Shown: positions 1 to 11,594 of the stretch, in pieces | How positions within the stretch are numbered: position 1 is the stretch's first letter | Layout of the letters: each line of letters begins with the position of its first letter | Source: Earliella scabrosa | Lineage: Eukaryota; Basidiomycota; Agaricomycetes; Polyporales; Polyporaceae | DNA length: 64,000 nucleotides | Assembly: GCA_022605405.1 (NCBI GenBank) | Contig: JABYQQ010000006.1 | Location: 2,591,328 to 2,655,327 of the forward strand | Reading direction: 5' to 3' | Notes under the pieces: generated by a model | Told to the model about the DNA's origin: nothing | Seen by the model: only the letters and a program-made list of their open reading frames with translations | Databases searched by the model: none | Program-made: the position numbers and the translations under genes

Positions 1-540
1 CGGACGACAGGGCAGTCCTCTCCGGTCACGACATTCACACACGAACCTCCAACTTCTCCTACACAGCCGGTGTCTCCCGATCCAGCTCGTGCAACGCCGC
101 GCGTTGGAGTTGTTGTGGGCGTTACAGTCGGTGGAGTTGCTCTAGTAGCTCTTATTTGTGCTTTTCTATGGTTGCACAGACGGCGCAGCAGGATGCGGCT
201 GTTACAGCGGGAGGCCACTCCATATCCACCGGAGAAGTTGGAATCGCCGAAAGGTCCTGCGAGCCAAGCCACCATCAGCACACCTACCTCCCGCTCTCCT
301 GTTGCTCGTCCTTCGATCCCGGAAGACCACTCAAGGAGCTCCGAATCACGCTACTACTTCAGCCTCGGGTCGCTGGTGGGAGCATCTGTGGGGAGTTCTG
401 ACGGAGACGTTGCGAGTCCTTCTACGGATTTGAGGGCTGAGGTCGCCGCGCTGCGGGAGGAGGTGACGCGGTTGCGACAGAGGCAAAGTGTGCACTCGGT
501 CACGGACGAAGCACCTCCTGATTATACCTCCAGAATGTAG
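1..540 (+). CDS. RQAA/CNTV-type single-pass membrane protein, copy 1 (3' part only)
   Basis: The reading frame is open from the first base of the window and stops at 540, so only the C-terminal part of the gene is present. It begins in a Ser/Thr/Pro-rich stretch, followed by one transmembrane segment (GVTVGGVALVALICAFLWL), a basic stop-transfer motif (HRRRSRMR) and a cytoplasmic tail of roughly 115 residues. The tail has a predicted coiled coil (EVAALREEVTRLRQRQ) and ends with a PPxY motif (EAPPDY). The same coil plus PPxY tail is found in copy 10 at 36.4-37.9 kb, which links this gene to the family although its ectodomain lies outside the window. PPxY is the known ligand of WW domains such as those of Rsp5/NEDD4 ubiquitin ligases; that link is inference here. 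Confidence 0.7.
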   Translation, partial: RTTGQSSPVTTFTHEPPTSPTQPVSPDPARATPRVGVVVGVTVGGVALVALICAFLWLHRRRSRMRLLQREATPYPPEKLESPKGPASQATISTPTSRSPVARPSIPEDHSRSSESRYYFSLGSLVGASVGSSDGDVASPSTDLRAEVAALREEVTRLRQRQSVHSVTDEAPPDYTSRM

Positions 541-1061
541 CATACCTAGACCTCCTCCACCTTGTCCATGTTCGTGTTCGTTAGCGGTTGTACTATATCA
601 CCCGGTGACTCGTCTTCAATCACTGTACCAAATTCTACTAGCGTCCGAGTCCAGGTCGTGTACTTTTACATACTCAGCTGCGTCCTCTTTAACTCGCATA
701 GCACTCACCTTGATAGCTCAGATCAGTGAGAGCGCGGGTTGAAGTCAGAATCGAGCAAGGTACGGCGCGTGGGCGGAAGGAGGTCGTGCGAAAGATGACA
801 TCACAGGCGTTACCGAGCCTCGTGGCACCTCGTGGCTCGCCTCAGGCCTGTCCTGTGCGACTCGTCCTTGCCGAATGCATCTTTCATCCTTTGTCCCCCC
901 TTCGTTTGTCCCCCTCATCTTGCTGGACTTAAGAGCTTCTCGCGAACGATGGGTGGAACAAACCGCGTCTTTCTTCTCTCCTCGCCCACGCCTCCCGGCT
1001 CGACGAACGCGCCCAGTTCACGATTGGGCCTCGCCTCAAGCACCATAACCTGGATTTCGAT
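541..1061. other. Intergenic stretch, no gene seen
   Basis: This holds the 3' flank of copy 1 and the promoter side of the zinc-finger gene. A pyrimidine-rich tract around 890-920 is typical of fungal promoters. No open frame here has a conserved domain. Confidence 0.5.
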
Positions 1062-2493
1062 ATGAATTGTCAACCCGGGGTCGACCAGGAAGAGAGGCTC
1101 TCATATCCACACTTGAACTGGGACAATGAAGGTGTCATCGGGCTAGATCTCTCATCCCACACCGATACATCCACGAACTCCCCCCAGGATCAGTTTGCGG
1201 GCCCAACGACGTGGGAGCAGCAATACAGTGGATGTGACGAGCTGGTACAAGGATTGTGCGTACACATCAGTTCTCAATTATGATTCATATATTCAAGCTG
1301 TAAAGTATAGCTTGACCGCGCAGCGCGATCTCCAGATCGCCCACCAACAACTCGCCGTCGTCGACTACCGGTCTTTATCTGCAGAGCTCAGCCACCCTGA
1401 AGCCGGATGGAGGGAGCGATCCAGTCTCTCAGACGTCGCATACAGCCATACCATTCCCCTTCCAGTCTCCGTCGCGTCGCTTTCCGATGCATTTGGACGC
1501 GACTTGACGCGTCAGAGCTGCAGCGGCCTTGATGTTCAGACTCACGCTGGCCATGCGCCCCAACATCCCTTCTACCCTCCACCAGCGCAATATCCCACTT
1601 CTTCATCTGCTCTTCTTCGCAATTCAGTCACGAGTGCCCAGGCGATCATGCCATTATTCCACATCCCGACCTCTTTCGCGGCGCCGAGCTCGTTCATTTC
1701 CCCTCAACTTCACCCGAACACCACTTTCATGCAGCCTACCGGTTGCGCTGTAGCAGGCTTTGCTGATCCTGCCAACGATGGCCACCAACCCCGCAGCTCC
1801 TCCTCGCAGCCTATGCACCCCGTCTTGACGCCTACACGGTCCAATCCCCTGGCCGCTTCATACCAGGGCTACATTGAACCAGTAGCTGCGCTCAATTTGC
1901 CGGACGACATTGCGCTCGTGTCACCCATGTCAATCACGCCCGATGGCGTTCCCGCCACCTTCACCTCGCCCTCATCCGGCTCCTGGAGCTCTTCTTCCAC
2001 TACCCCTTCCCCAACGTCGCTGATAGAACGATATGGGTCCATATCGTCTTCCGCTCCCTCGTCTATGTCCTCCCCTAAACAGGCTTTCATCACGATCCCT
2101 ACGAACTCTCGTTGCCCACGTCGCGTTATGCCGAAGCCGCGTACAGCAAGCCCCAAGAAGGCCTTGCTCACCTCTACCACGCCTCTCCCCGCGCCAGCAC
2201 ATCTCACATGTCCGCACTGCGACTATGTGCAGAAGACCTCGCGCAAGGTGGACATGAAGCGGCACATCGCCTCGCACAAGCTGGAGGGCCTGAAGCAGGT
2301 ATGGTTCTGCTGCGGGCTCCCATCCGAGGGCGCGGGTGCAGGCGGGACGCCGACAGACTTCGAGTCGTTCAGCGGCGGGTGCGGGCGCGTGTTCACCCGC
2401 AAAGACTCGCTGCAGAAGCACCTGCGGCGGAAGAAGGGAGTCTGTGTGGGCGACCCGCATGCGCCGTGGCAGGGTGCATGGGTGCATGATTAG
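1062..2493 (+). CDS. C2H2 zinc-finger protein, probable transcription factor
   Basis: Two exons, 1062-1255 and 1311-2493, are joined over a 55-nt GTGCGT...TATAG intron and give 458 residues. Splicing is needed because the only ATG upstream of the long frame lies in another phase; the junction codon becomes Phe. The N-terminal three quarters are low complexity, rich in Ser, Pro and Thr, as in fungal activators. The C-terminus has a canonical C2H2 finger (CPHCDYVQ...HIASH, C-x2-C-x12-H-x3-H). A second, irregular finger follows (GGCGRVFTRKDSLQKHL with a Cys in place of the last His), a frequent arrangement in basidiomycete regulators. A nuclear DNA-binding role is inferred; no target can be named. 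It stands alone between two membrane-protein genes. Confidence 0.8.
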
Positions 2494-3198
2494 CGCTCCG
2501 TTGGACTTCGTTGGACTGGACTGTTTCCAAATCTGCGCCCTGTTCTGCATCATCTGTCGCGCTTTCGTTCGCTTTCGTATCATATGCGGCTGTGTTTTGT
2601 TCGGATTGATGCTTTGTTGTTTGCCTCGCTCTCGATCTGCCTAATTCTGATGTTGTGTAGCAAATCCCGATTGCATCCGCGACTGATTGGGCGCGCTGAG
2701 AGCACCAGGCAGTGCACATCGAGCCCTCAACTCTCCAGGACTCGCGGCCGGTGTCTAGACGCGACGCCGAGTGGGACCGCGTTCCTAGCGCTTCGCCGAA
2801 TCGCATACTTCCCCTTCTTCTCATTGTAGGTGCTACAGACTCACACCGCGGTACCGAAGACGAGGGGTAATACTCGTTTATTCGGGCGATGCGTTGTGCC
2901 AACGCATAATGGTACGTATTCCTTCATGTACCCCCAGTTATAAGTATGAACTCAATAGTAGTGACAGTGGCACCCGGTCGCTACCTGCAGGTGGCTATGG
3001 CGTCACCACGGCGTGCGCAAGTATTGTCAATATGTATCCCTAGGGTCCCTTTCCGTCGTGATACAGGAATGACTCGCTGTATGTCAGTGGCGGCATAGCT
3101 TGTGGTCCGTCGACAAGACTGCGGTCCCGGTGTAAATTGCTGTACTACTAATTCGCAATTATGGGTACTGTGTCCAGTTCTCCGACATATATCCACTC
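2494..3198. other. Intergenic stretch upstream of membrane-protein copy 2
   Basis: No supported gene. The stretch 2,960-3,170 is recognisably similar to 5,910-6,150 upstream of copy 3, so it belongs to the duplicated unit. A short piece near 2,770 (gccgagtgggaccgcg) recurs near 5,680 and 7,150. Confidence 0.45.
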
Positions 3199-4535
3199 AT
3201 GCCCGTCCTCGATCTCTCAGAATTGACCACAACACCTTCCACCATGCTAACGTCTTCAGGGCCAAGTCTTCGCTCTCGACAGGCAGCGAGCACTGTGACC
3301 TGTTTATCGGAATTCGACTGGGTACGTGTTCACAGCAACAGCATCGCTGGTATCTGAAGGCTCACTCATGCGCACAGATGAACAACTCCAAAGGTCAGAA
3401 CCCGTGTCTAGTCGCGTCATGGGCGGTTGTTCCATGTTTTCCAAACGGTACGCATCTACTCTCGGCCGTCTGATCATGCCATGTTGAGCTCACGTCTGTT
3501 TCTCTGTGCTTACAGGATATATCGTCCCGCCACTGACCTCGCAGGCGGATCGCTACGGGGGACCCACGCCAGGGAGCAAGCTATGGGAATGTCGGTGCAA
3601 CACCGTGCATTACTCGCTTATCGCGGCGTGTGCCACTTGTCAAGGCTATCCCAGTCCGGACGGTGTCGCCAAGTGCGTTCTCAATGCTGGCTAGCACTGT
3701 AACGAGACGAACGGGCTCGGTCTCCTAGCTTCACACAGTATGCGATCACATGTCCACCCACTATTCTGAAGGGGGCGGTGTGAGTGTCATTTGATAATCT
3801 CTCTTCGAATCCTGCTGATGATAGACGGATACTAGCTACCCGAAGGACATTCCTCCTGAAACGGCCATTCCCGCGTGGGCATACGTCGATCTCGTAGTGC
3901 GTACGCACTCTGTACCCGCTTTTACTCGGTCTAATAGCAGTGCTAGGGCGATCGATGGGACGAGGCTGCTGCTTCTGCTCTCGCCGTTCAAGGTGCGTCT
4001 CGATGGATGCTCAGCGCGTAACCTTGATCTCATGCAGAGACCTACCTGACGTCATGAACAGACCTTCCGGAAAGTACGCACTCAGCGACGCCATCCTCGA
4101 CAACCTTCACGTCCTCTTCAACAACCTCGGCGAGCACGTCTCCCAGCGGGATGGCACCAAGCCAATCGGACGGTTCCTCCTCTGCTAACTCTGGGTCGGG
4201 CCCATCAAAGAGCACGGTTGGACTAGCTGTAGGTGGCGCTATCGGAGGCCTAGCGGTTCTGGGACTTGCGGGCGTCGCTGTCCTCCTCTACCTACGCCAT
4301 CGGAGAGATTCTCGCCGCCAACCGACATTTGGAGGAGTGCTCGTACCTGCGGATAACTATTATGGCGAAGACTACACAAAAGCTACCCTTTACGTGCGTC
4401 TTTGCTGTGTTGCTGATCTGAAACGGCTCAGGCCGACAGCGCTCGCTACAGGATCCTGACGACCCAACTACGTTCCCGCCCCCTCGGGGTCGGCGGGCGC
4501 GACCCCTCGGGCGACCGGTGGCTGAGATCCAGTAG
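3199..4535 (+). CDS. RQAA/CNTV Cys-rich single-pass membrane protein, copy 2
   Basis: Eight exons: 3199-3321, 3378-3447, 3516-3672, 3729-3779, 3836-3896, 3947-3992, 4062-4393, 4452-4535 (307 residues). All introns are GT-AG and keep frame. The ectodomain carries the family signature: SRQAASTVTCL, then NSKGQNPCLVASWAVVPC, then CRCNTVHYSLIAACATCQG, then TCPP, then PPETAIPAWAYVDL, eight Cys in all. A WDE motif, a Ser/Thr-rich stalk, one transmembrane helix (AIGGLAVLGLAGVAVLLYL) and a tail with PADNYYGEDYTKATLY, DPDDP and a C-terminal VAEIQ follow. Exons of 70, 51, 61 and 46 nt are the same length in copies 3-5. No signal peptide is seen, so an upstream exon is probably missing from this model. 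Function is unknown; a cell-surface or endomembrane role is inferred. Confidence 0.75.
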
Positions 4536-6258
4536 ACGGTATTGAGGTGAAGGAGAGCAGGGGAAGCATGTTCGGTGTGCTAGAGTACGAGTCAGAATAT
4601 GGACTCGATATGAGACGAGTTCTACTTCTAATTGCAGTCACGCTCACTATAAACTCCACCAATAGGTCAGCCCGGAGCTCGGGGTCCGTGAACTTCATGG
4701 AAGTACATGAACTGTCAAGAATAGCCAACTAGGGGTTCGAACGCGAGGCCTTGCCGGCGCCTTTCATCTGACCGTTGCCAACTTCTCGCCGCTCGCTGCG
4801 TTGTCTCCTTTCTCTTCCGCTCATTCTGTCGGGAGAAAGGCTTCGTGCAACTAATCACCCCTAGGCTCAAGAAATCCGCCGCCGATTTCGCAGACACTCT
4901 GGACAAATTGCAAGGTCGCTCACGGCTACCCATCCCACAACCCGAGCTCTGCCGTCTGTCATGCCTTCTTTCTGCCCAACAGGTAGACTTCAACGTTCAA
5001 CGGTGAGCCCAACGTCTCCTCGGCAACAAGTGGTTGACTATACTCATTCAAGCAAGGGACCAACTTCAAAGTTCTGATCCGTGGTAAACTCCAAGAAGTT
5101 CGCTGTCCTCGCAAGCTTCGAATTCATTCCATCTAACTGGTGTCAGGTAAGCGCATCCATGCTGAACCATCGTTATACCTGTCGCTGATGAGATCCTGCA
5201 GTCTTCGTGTACCGCGCAATTGTGCCCCAGTCGGGAGCCCCAATTACGACTCATAGCTTGGGAACCACCGACGGGTTCTATCGGGTCTCGGCATAGGCTC
5301 TTCTGACACGGCGACCAACACCACAACGGGCCATCCAGAAGCTCCCTTCTCAGCATCGTCCATCACCCGTCCTCCTCGGCGTCGTCTACATCCGGCTTGC
5401 GCACGTCTAGCCTGAGAGCTGAACAGACCTCGAGAGACGGAGATACGAGTGGTGAAGACAACATCGGCGACGTAACTTCAGTTGAAAGTCATGACAGGGG
5501 TCACGAGCCTTCACGAGTCACGACGACGATGACGACTGACTCGAACACGTTCCAGCGACTGACGATTATACCTACTCAGTCCCGCCGCGCATCCACGTCG
5601 GACTGAATGGGCGCAACCGAGTGGAGTTTGCCGAGTCCTCACCTTTCCGGCAGTCGTGGCAGGTGTCCGGAGGCGGCACCGAGTGGGACCGCTCATATAG
5701 CGCTCGCCAGACCCACTGAACAATCTCCTTGATGGTTCTCCCCCCACTGTCGATGGTACCAGGATCAAGCATCGGAGGCTGACACACACTCCCGCCTAAG
5801 GCATAGCGGTACATAAACTTCCGCGTAGTACAAATTCTGAATACTGACTACGACACCCATGTGGTAGGAACACAACATATAAGCAAACGGTGACGGACAG
5901 CTAGCACTCTTCGCGCTACCTGCAGAAGGCTACGCCCATAGCATCCCTGCGTAGCCATACGGAGGTGTGCTTGAGCATCGTCAAGTTATCTCCCCCTGCT
6001 CCTCGCTGACGTATATCAATTGTGGCGTAAAATGTCTGTGTCGGCAGCCCTTGTCCGTTGACAGCACTGCGATCCAAGGATACATTATGCCGGTGCAGTC
6101 TGCGACTGCTGTACTATGGATTTGCAATTGTGATCAATGACGCGGCAAGTGCAGACAACTGCCAGCTTCGGCGCGCCCGCACGTTTCTTGCCATATATCC
6201 GCTCACCGCGGTCGTTGTCGGCCCCTCAGATTCGACGGCCACAACCTCTACCACTGGC
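4536..6258. other. Decayed downstream unit, relic of duplicated flank
   Basis: No intact gene. At about 4,733 the string ggttcgaacgcgaggcc matches the start of the hydrolase unit at 7,831 and its pseudocopy at 11,571, so this is the position where a hydrolase copy is expected; only scattered similarity remains. From about 5,900 onward the sequence resembles the upstream region of copy 2. Short frames here do not join into a protein. Confidence 0.4.
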
Positions 6259-7625
6259 ATGGTGATGTTTGGAGGACAAAATCTGCACTCTCGACAGGCA
6301 GCGAGTACCGTGACATGTCTACCGGAGTTCGACTGGGTACGGATTCACAGCATCGTTGGCTTCTCGAGCTCATTCATGGACGCGCACAGATGATCAATTC
6401 CAAAGGCCAAAATCCGTGCCTGGTCGCATCGTGGGGGGTCGTTCCATGTGTTCCGAACGGTATGCATCTACCTTCAACTGTCACTGGGCTCTGGTTGATC
6501 ACTTTCTCCTCGGCATTCCCTTACAGGATGGATCATACAGCCACTGAGCTCGCCGGCGGATCGCTATGGGGGACCTGGGCCAGGAAGCAGGCTATGGAAT
6601 TGTCGGTGTAACACGGTGCATTACTCGCTGATCGCTGCATGCGCGACTTGTCAAGGCTACCCTAGTCCGGACGGAGTCTCTAAGTACGTCCCTCTTAGTT
6701 CTCTAGCGTTGGAATGGGGCGAACGCATTCAAATTCTCCTAGCTTCACAGGATATGCGAGGACATGTCCACCTAATATTCTCCAGGGAGCCGTGTGAGTG
6801 TTTCTCGAGATTGTCTGCATGTCTTGCTGATGTTATACGGTCACTAGCTATCCGCAGGACATACCGCCTGAAACGGCCATTCCCGCGTGGGCGTACCTGG
6901 ACCTCGTTGTGCGCACCTTGTCTGTATCTGACTCGTATCCGGTCTAACAACAGCGATAGGACGATCGATGGGACGAAGTTGCCGCATCTGCGCTCGCCGT
7001 CCAAAGTACGTCCACTCGTTCTCGACTCCTAGAAGACCATCACCTGATGACGTGAACAGACCTGCCGGAAAGCACGCATTCGGAGGCGCCAACCTCAACA
7101 TTCTCCACGTCTTCTGAAACATCCACGAGCGCGTCGCCCAACCCAGCACCGAGTGGGACCGCATCCACAGGCGGTTCTTCCTCCGATTCTCCCACGCCGG
7201 AATCTAGGTCGGGCGAGTCGAGGAACATAATTGGACCAGCCGTAGGTGGTGCTGTCGCAGGCTTGGCAGTTCTGGTACTGGCAGGCATTGCCATGTTCCT
7301 CTGCCTACGCCGTCGACACGCCAAGGTATCCGCTCACCGCCATTCGACGTTCGAAGGAATGCTCGTCCCTGCGGATGCCTACTACGGCCAAGACTATACC
7401 AAAACCACCCTATACGTACGTCCTGGCTGCTTTGCTGACGCGATCCGGAGTAGCTTGATAACGCTGCACTGGCAGGATCCTGACGACCCCAGTACGTTCC
7501 CGCCCCCTCGGAGCACGCGGGAGATTGCGACGATGGCTCGCGAGTCCGACGGTGGTAGTGCAGATTCCCGCGGGCGGCCGACGCCGACTCTCGGGCGATC
7601 GATAGCTGAGATCCAGATCCAGTAG
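6259..7625 (+). CDS. RQAA/CNTV Cys-rich single-pass membrane protein, copy 3
   Basis: Eight exons: 6259-6336, 6390-6459, 6527-6683, 6743-6793, 6848-6908, 6960-7005, 7060-7415, 7476-7625 (322 residues). Ectodomain motifs are LHSRQAASTVTCLPEFDW, NSKGQNPCLVASWGVVPC, WIIQPL, CRCNTVHYSLIAACATCQG and PPETAIPAWAYLDL. The stalk is Ser/Thr rich. The transmembrane helix is followed by CLRRRHAK, then PADAYYGQDYTKTTLY, DPDDPSTFPPP and a C-terminal IAEIQIQ, i.e. the AEIQ end with two extra residues. It is closest to copy 2. The frame upstream of 6259 stays open and is hydrophobic (FLAIYPLTAVVVG) but has no ATG, so the true start is uncertain. The hydrolase gene follows about 300 bp downstream. Confidence 0.75.
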
Positions 7626-7925
7626 ACGGCACGTACTCGCGCGGAGGGGAAGCAATGTGCTCGACACTCTGTGCTTGTGAGCCTAGAGTTTTAGCTTGAT
7701 TCATTTACCGCGTTGTCTTCGTGATAGTTGAGGAATAGGAGTGAGTCCCTCTAGAATCTCCGTAAATGGGCGTGAGGGGAGGTATGCGAAATTGGCATGG
7801 ACTCTGCGTGCAAAAGATCCGCCAGACCGTGGTTCGAACGAGAGGCCTGGCGACTGGCGGTTATGACGTCATCCGCTCAGGACAAGACTGAAGAGCGAAG
7901 TCGACCGTCCTTGCTCTCAACCGCC

Positions 7926-8768
7926 ATGTTGTTCACCTCGACTGCCTTCAGTGCGCGAGCTCGCCCGCATATAGTCTCCGCGATCAGTCTGGGTGGGCTC
8001 TTTCTCAACGCATCACGACGCTCCGGCTCGACCTCAGCTTCAACGACTGCCCACCTCTTGCGGACGCCACCACCCTCTGCACCTCGTGAAGTTCCGACCC
8101 CGCTTGTCTTCGTTTCTGCAAGTCGATGGGATGCTAGCTCTCGGACAGGGTCAGTCTCTGGCTGACGATACGACCCGTGCAGCTCAACACTGAATACGGA
8201 GCGCGACTGGCAGGATGGACAGATGTGCGGCTTGGTTCGCTGAGCGAGGGTATACGTGCTTGGAGCTGGACTTGGGACACCCTCAGGAGGTCTCTACATC
8301 AGAGGCCTTGATGAAGCACTACGAGACGGGTACGTGCTGTTGTGTTACTGCCATAAGTTGAGGCATGTCGAAGAATCACCGTTCTGTCGGAACTTAGAGA
8401 TGGCCTCGCATATCCGCCTCCTCGCGATTCCATTCGCACCGGTCATCGTCGCCCGCGCAGGAGGTACACTCATTGCACAAACCTACATCTCCTCGCATCC
8501 AGCCTCTGCGCTACTCCTCGTTTCCCCGCCTCCATCCAACGCAGCCGCCAGTCAGCTCCTTCCAACACCGCTTCCGGAGTTCAACTTCGAGCCGAGGTTT
8601 CCATGCGCCATCATGTGCTCTGACAGCGAACGAGCAGCGCTGGACCAGGAGAGCAGGCTGTGGAAGGATGAAGGCGTGGATAAATTGATGGTGCGAGATC
8701 CGGCTGTAGTCGTAGAACAGGAGGGCCTGGTCAAGATAGAACAGTGGCTTGATGAACTAGGGTTCTAG
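7926..8768 (+). CDS. Alpha/beta-hydrolase-like protein
   Basis: Three exons, 7926-8149, 8223-8329 and 8398-8768, give 233 residues. The start follows the ATG before LFTSTAFSARARPH; an in-frame ATG at 7865 is an alternative. Features are a hydrophobic N-terminus with basic residues (possible organellar signal), a PTPLVFVSA strand, ERGYTCLELDLGHP, a nucleophile-elbow-like ARAGGTLIAQTY (Ala-Gly-Gly where G-x-S-x-G is usual), then SALLLVSPPPS and a C-terminal VKIEQWLDELGF. The layout is that of the alpha/beta-hydrolase fold, but the nucleophile serine is not in its canonical place, so catalysis is doubtful. It lies between membrane-protein copies 3 and 4 and has a deleted pseudocopy at 11.6-12.15 kb. 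Confidence 0.6.
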
Positions 8769-9497
8769 GCCAGCTGAAGGTCGCCTCAGTACCCCTCCAG
8801 TGCCTCGTACTGCTGTGCTCGCGCAGGGTGAACCTCATGTAGCACACTGCCAAGCCCCAGTGAGAGGCTCAGCGACAGGCGCGGGATGCTCGTCACTCGG
8901 AGACCCTCTGGGAACATTCACGACGGTACCACCAAAAAGCAGTCGGGGTAGGCCGTCCACCTGGTCGATGTATCTATGGGTGCGTGATGAACGCTAACGC
9001 CTAGCTTCCCGCTTCTGACATCAGCTCTCCCCTCCGGCCCCCCTTATCTTTGACAGCGCGACCGATGGCTATGATGACCGCCGCAACGGAGTGCGAAGAA
9101 GCCGTCAGATACGTCTACTCAGTTGTAACATGCCTTGGTCGAGGTGAAGTTTCCGCTCAACGGCGAATTATGACTTGAGTACGAGGATTCGTCGGAGCTG
9201 TCTTGTATGACTGCACATCATGCGATGCGCCTATGTAAGTCTCTACTGGCTCAACTTCATGCGACTTCGCGCGTCATCGCACGGGTTCTCAGTAACCTCC
9301 CGTACTATTCTTACTCGCCCCCACCTGAACGTGGCGGGTATCAGAACTTCCACAGACGGGCTTCGGTATCAGCTTCGCGCGACATCGCGTCCCGTTGCAC
9401 AGGTTCTCGCCACCGCCCGTATGCTTCATATACAAGGCACTCTGTCTCCACCTCCTGACTCATCTAACTACAGGCGACAGGTTCTGTGCGGCGCCTT
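8769..9497. other. Spacer between hydrolase gene and membrane copy 4
   Basis: No supported gene. 9,055-9,200 is duplicated at 12,350-12,480 upstream of copy 5. If copies 4 and 5 have a signal-peptide exon it should lie in this spacer, but no clear one could be assigned. Confidence 0.45.
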
Positions 9498-11100
9498 ATG
9501 GCCACCTCGATGCGGCAATTGCACTCACGACAAGCAGCGACCAATGCGCAATGCCTCTCCCAGTACGATTGGGTATGTTCACCCGAGTTCCACACCGCTC
9601 AGTCCATGCATACTGATGCTCTGACTGCGCAGATGAACAACGCGAAAAACCAGACTCCGTGTCTCATAGCATCCTGGTCGGTGGTTCCATGCCAAGAGAA
9701 CTGTGAGCTCCCGAACTTATTCATGTTTACGGGAAATTGAAGACGTTCCACAGCTTGGATAATACCTCCACTTTCGACCGCGCCCGGTGGCTTGCCGTTC
9801 TATCTCGGTCCCCGGCGGCAGAGCGCTCTATTCCAGTGCCAATGCAACACCGTCCATTACTCACTAATCGCCGCCTGCGGGGCCTGCCAGGGCTTCCATG
9901 GCGCGGAGGGGATTGAGAAGTACGTGCCTTCAAGCTGGGCAGTATGATCATGTTGAACCGCAACGACTCTGTCTAGCTGGTCATCGTTCATAGTGAACTG
10001 TCCTTCGAATACCATACAAGGCGCGGTGTGAGTGGTCAATCCATCTTCTGCTCTCGACCATCTCCGTCATGCTCACAGGTCCTAGGTATCCGTTGGATGT
10101 CCCTCCTGAGACTGCCTTCCCGCCCTGGGCGTACCTTGATCTCAAGGTATGCACATCATGTCTCTGCCAGGTCTTCACGGGCTGGGTGGTAATGAATATC
10201 AGGACGACCAATGGGATGAGGCAGCAGCTTCCGCTCGTGCTCTCCAGGGTGCGTTACAAGTCGTCTTAAGCTGCTTCGCCTCCCACCGCCTCCCACCAAA
10301 CTTACAGGTGTAGATCTTTCGGCAAGCACCTCCTCCTCCTCGTCCCCATCTTCGTTTTTCGCGCCCCCCGTATCCACGAACACTGTCACCGCCACCCTAA
10401 TCACGACCGCCACCGAAGACTCGCCTACTACCAAGGATGAAGCAGCACCTTCCGCTCGTACTCTTCAGGGTGCGTTCCAAGTCATCTCAAGCTGCTCCGC
10501 CTCCTACCGAACTCATTTACGGCGTAGATCTTTCATCAAGCACCTCGTCGTCGTCGTCGTCTTCGTCCTCATCTTCGTTCTCAGCGTCACCCGTATCCAC
10601 GATATTTGCTACCGCCACCCCGATCCCCACCGCCACCGGCGACTCGCCCACTCCTAGTAGCGATGTCGATAATGCCGACCGTCCTCAATCAACGAACACC
10701 ATTGGCGTAGCTGTCGGGAGTGCCGTAGGCGGCGTTGCGCTCTTCCTTCTAGCAAGCATCTTCGTGCTACTGTACCTTCGCCATCGGCGTGCTCGAAGCG
10801 GAACACTCGCTCAGGCTCGCGCACAGCCAGCTGGCGGGGTGCTCGCACCTGCCGACGATGACTACTACGGACAATTCCCGAAAGCAACCCTTTACGTGCG
10901 TCGTGCGTCAATGTCCCTACGAGAAGACACTCATCGTGTTGTGCACTCCGCAGGACCCCGATGATCCCAGTACATACCCACCGCCATTCTCTGCTAGCTC
11001 GAGGACGGTCGAGATCACGTCGGACGATGGGAATGGAGCATCGGGAGGTGGGCTGAACATGCCTTGCGACACTGGCCGGGTGGTGGCTGAAATTCAGTAA
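9498..11100 (+). CDS. RQAA/CNTV Cys-rich single-pass membrane protein, copy 4, with duplicated stalk exon
   Basis: Nine exons: 9498-9572, 9633-9702, 9754-9919, 9977-10027, 10086-10146, 10203-10248, 10314-10469, 10528-10895, 10954-11100 (379 residues). Motifs are LHSRQAATNAQCLSQYDW, NAKNQTPCLIASWSVVPC, WIIPPL, CQCNTVHYSLIAACGACQG, PPETAFPPWAYLDL and DDQWDEAAASARALQ. Unlike copies 2, 3 and 5 it has an extra stalk exon of 156 nt (10314-10469). That exon begins DLSASTSS, as the next one begins DLSSSTSS, and ends in a second copy of the SARTLQ sequence and donor site. The stalk is thus lengthened by about 52 Ser/Thr-rich residues. One transmembrane helix, PADDDYYGQFPKATLY, DPDDPSTYPPP and a C-terminal VAEIQ complete the protein. 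Confidence 0.75.
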
Positions 11101-11204
11101 CGGCATCCTGATCCTCAAACTGTTTGGCATGTGTTAGGTGCGAGACTCCATGTAGACCTTGGTGCTTGATATCATGCCTGTCGTGAAATTCGTAGGAAAT
11201 AATC

Positions 11205-11445
11205 TTCCTCTACCTGCCGCGCCGATGCGCCAAGATATCCTCTCGCCGTCATTCGACGTTGGAAGGAACGTTCGTACCTGCGAATGCCTCACATGGCCAA
11301 GACTATACAAAGGCCACCCTAGGCCTGTTGGCTGCTTTGCTGACGCGATCCGGAGCAGCTAAACAATGTCTCGGGACGGTGGTAGCGCGGATTCCGCCAG
11401 TCGGGAGCCGACACAGAATATCGGGCGACCTGTGCAATAGACTGC
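11205..11445 (+). pseudogene. Relic of an RQAA/CNTV cytoplasmic-tail exon
   Basis: The stretch ttcgacgttggaagg...gccaagactatac near 11,254-11,311 matches the tail-coding end of copy 3 (7,346-7,400). The following tgctttgctgacgcgatccgg matches the last intron of copy 3. Frame is broken and the donor site is lost, so no protein can be made. It marks the left edge of duplication unit 2. Confidence 0.7.
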
Positions 11446-11594
11446 AGCATCCAAATTGAAGACAACCAACATGCAAGTGCTTCGTGCTTATGAACGTGGA
11501 GATGGGGTTCCTTCACGCGTTAACGTACTCATTCGCGAATTCATGGTTGTTCAGGTATCAGCCAGACCGTGGTTCGAACGCGAGGCGCTCCTGG

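Larger units (their letters stand above)
7296..11204 (+). repeat. Tandem segmental duplication, unit 1
   Basis: This unit runs from inside the tail-coding exon of copy 3, through the hydrolase gene, to just downstream of copy 4. Its start (ttcctctgcctacgccg, 7296) matches 11,205, where unit 2 begins inside what is now a relic. Hydrolase flanks, the spacer before copy 4 (around 9,060) and the 3' flank of copy 4 (11,101-11,200) all recur in the same order in unit 2. Boundaries were placed by eye. Confidence 0.65.
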
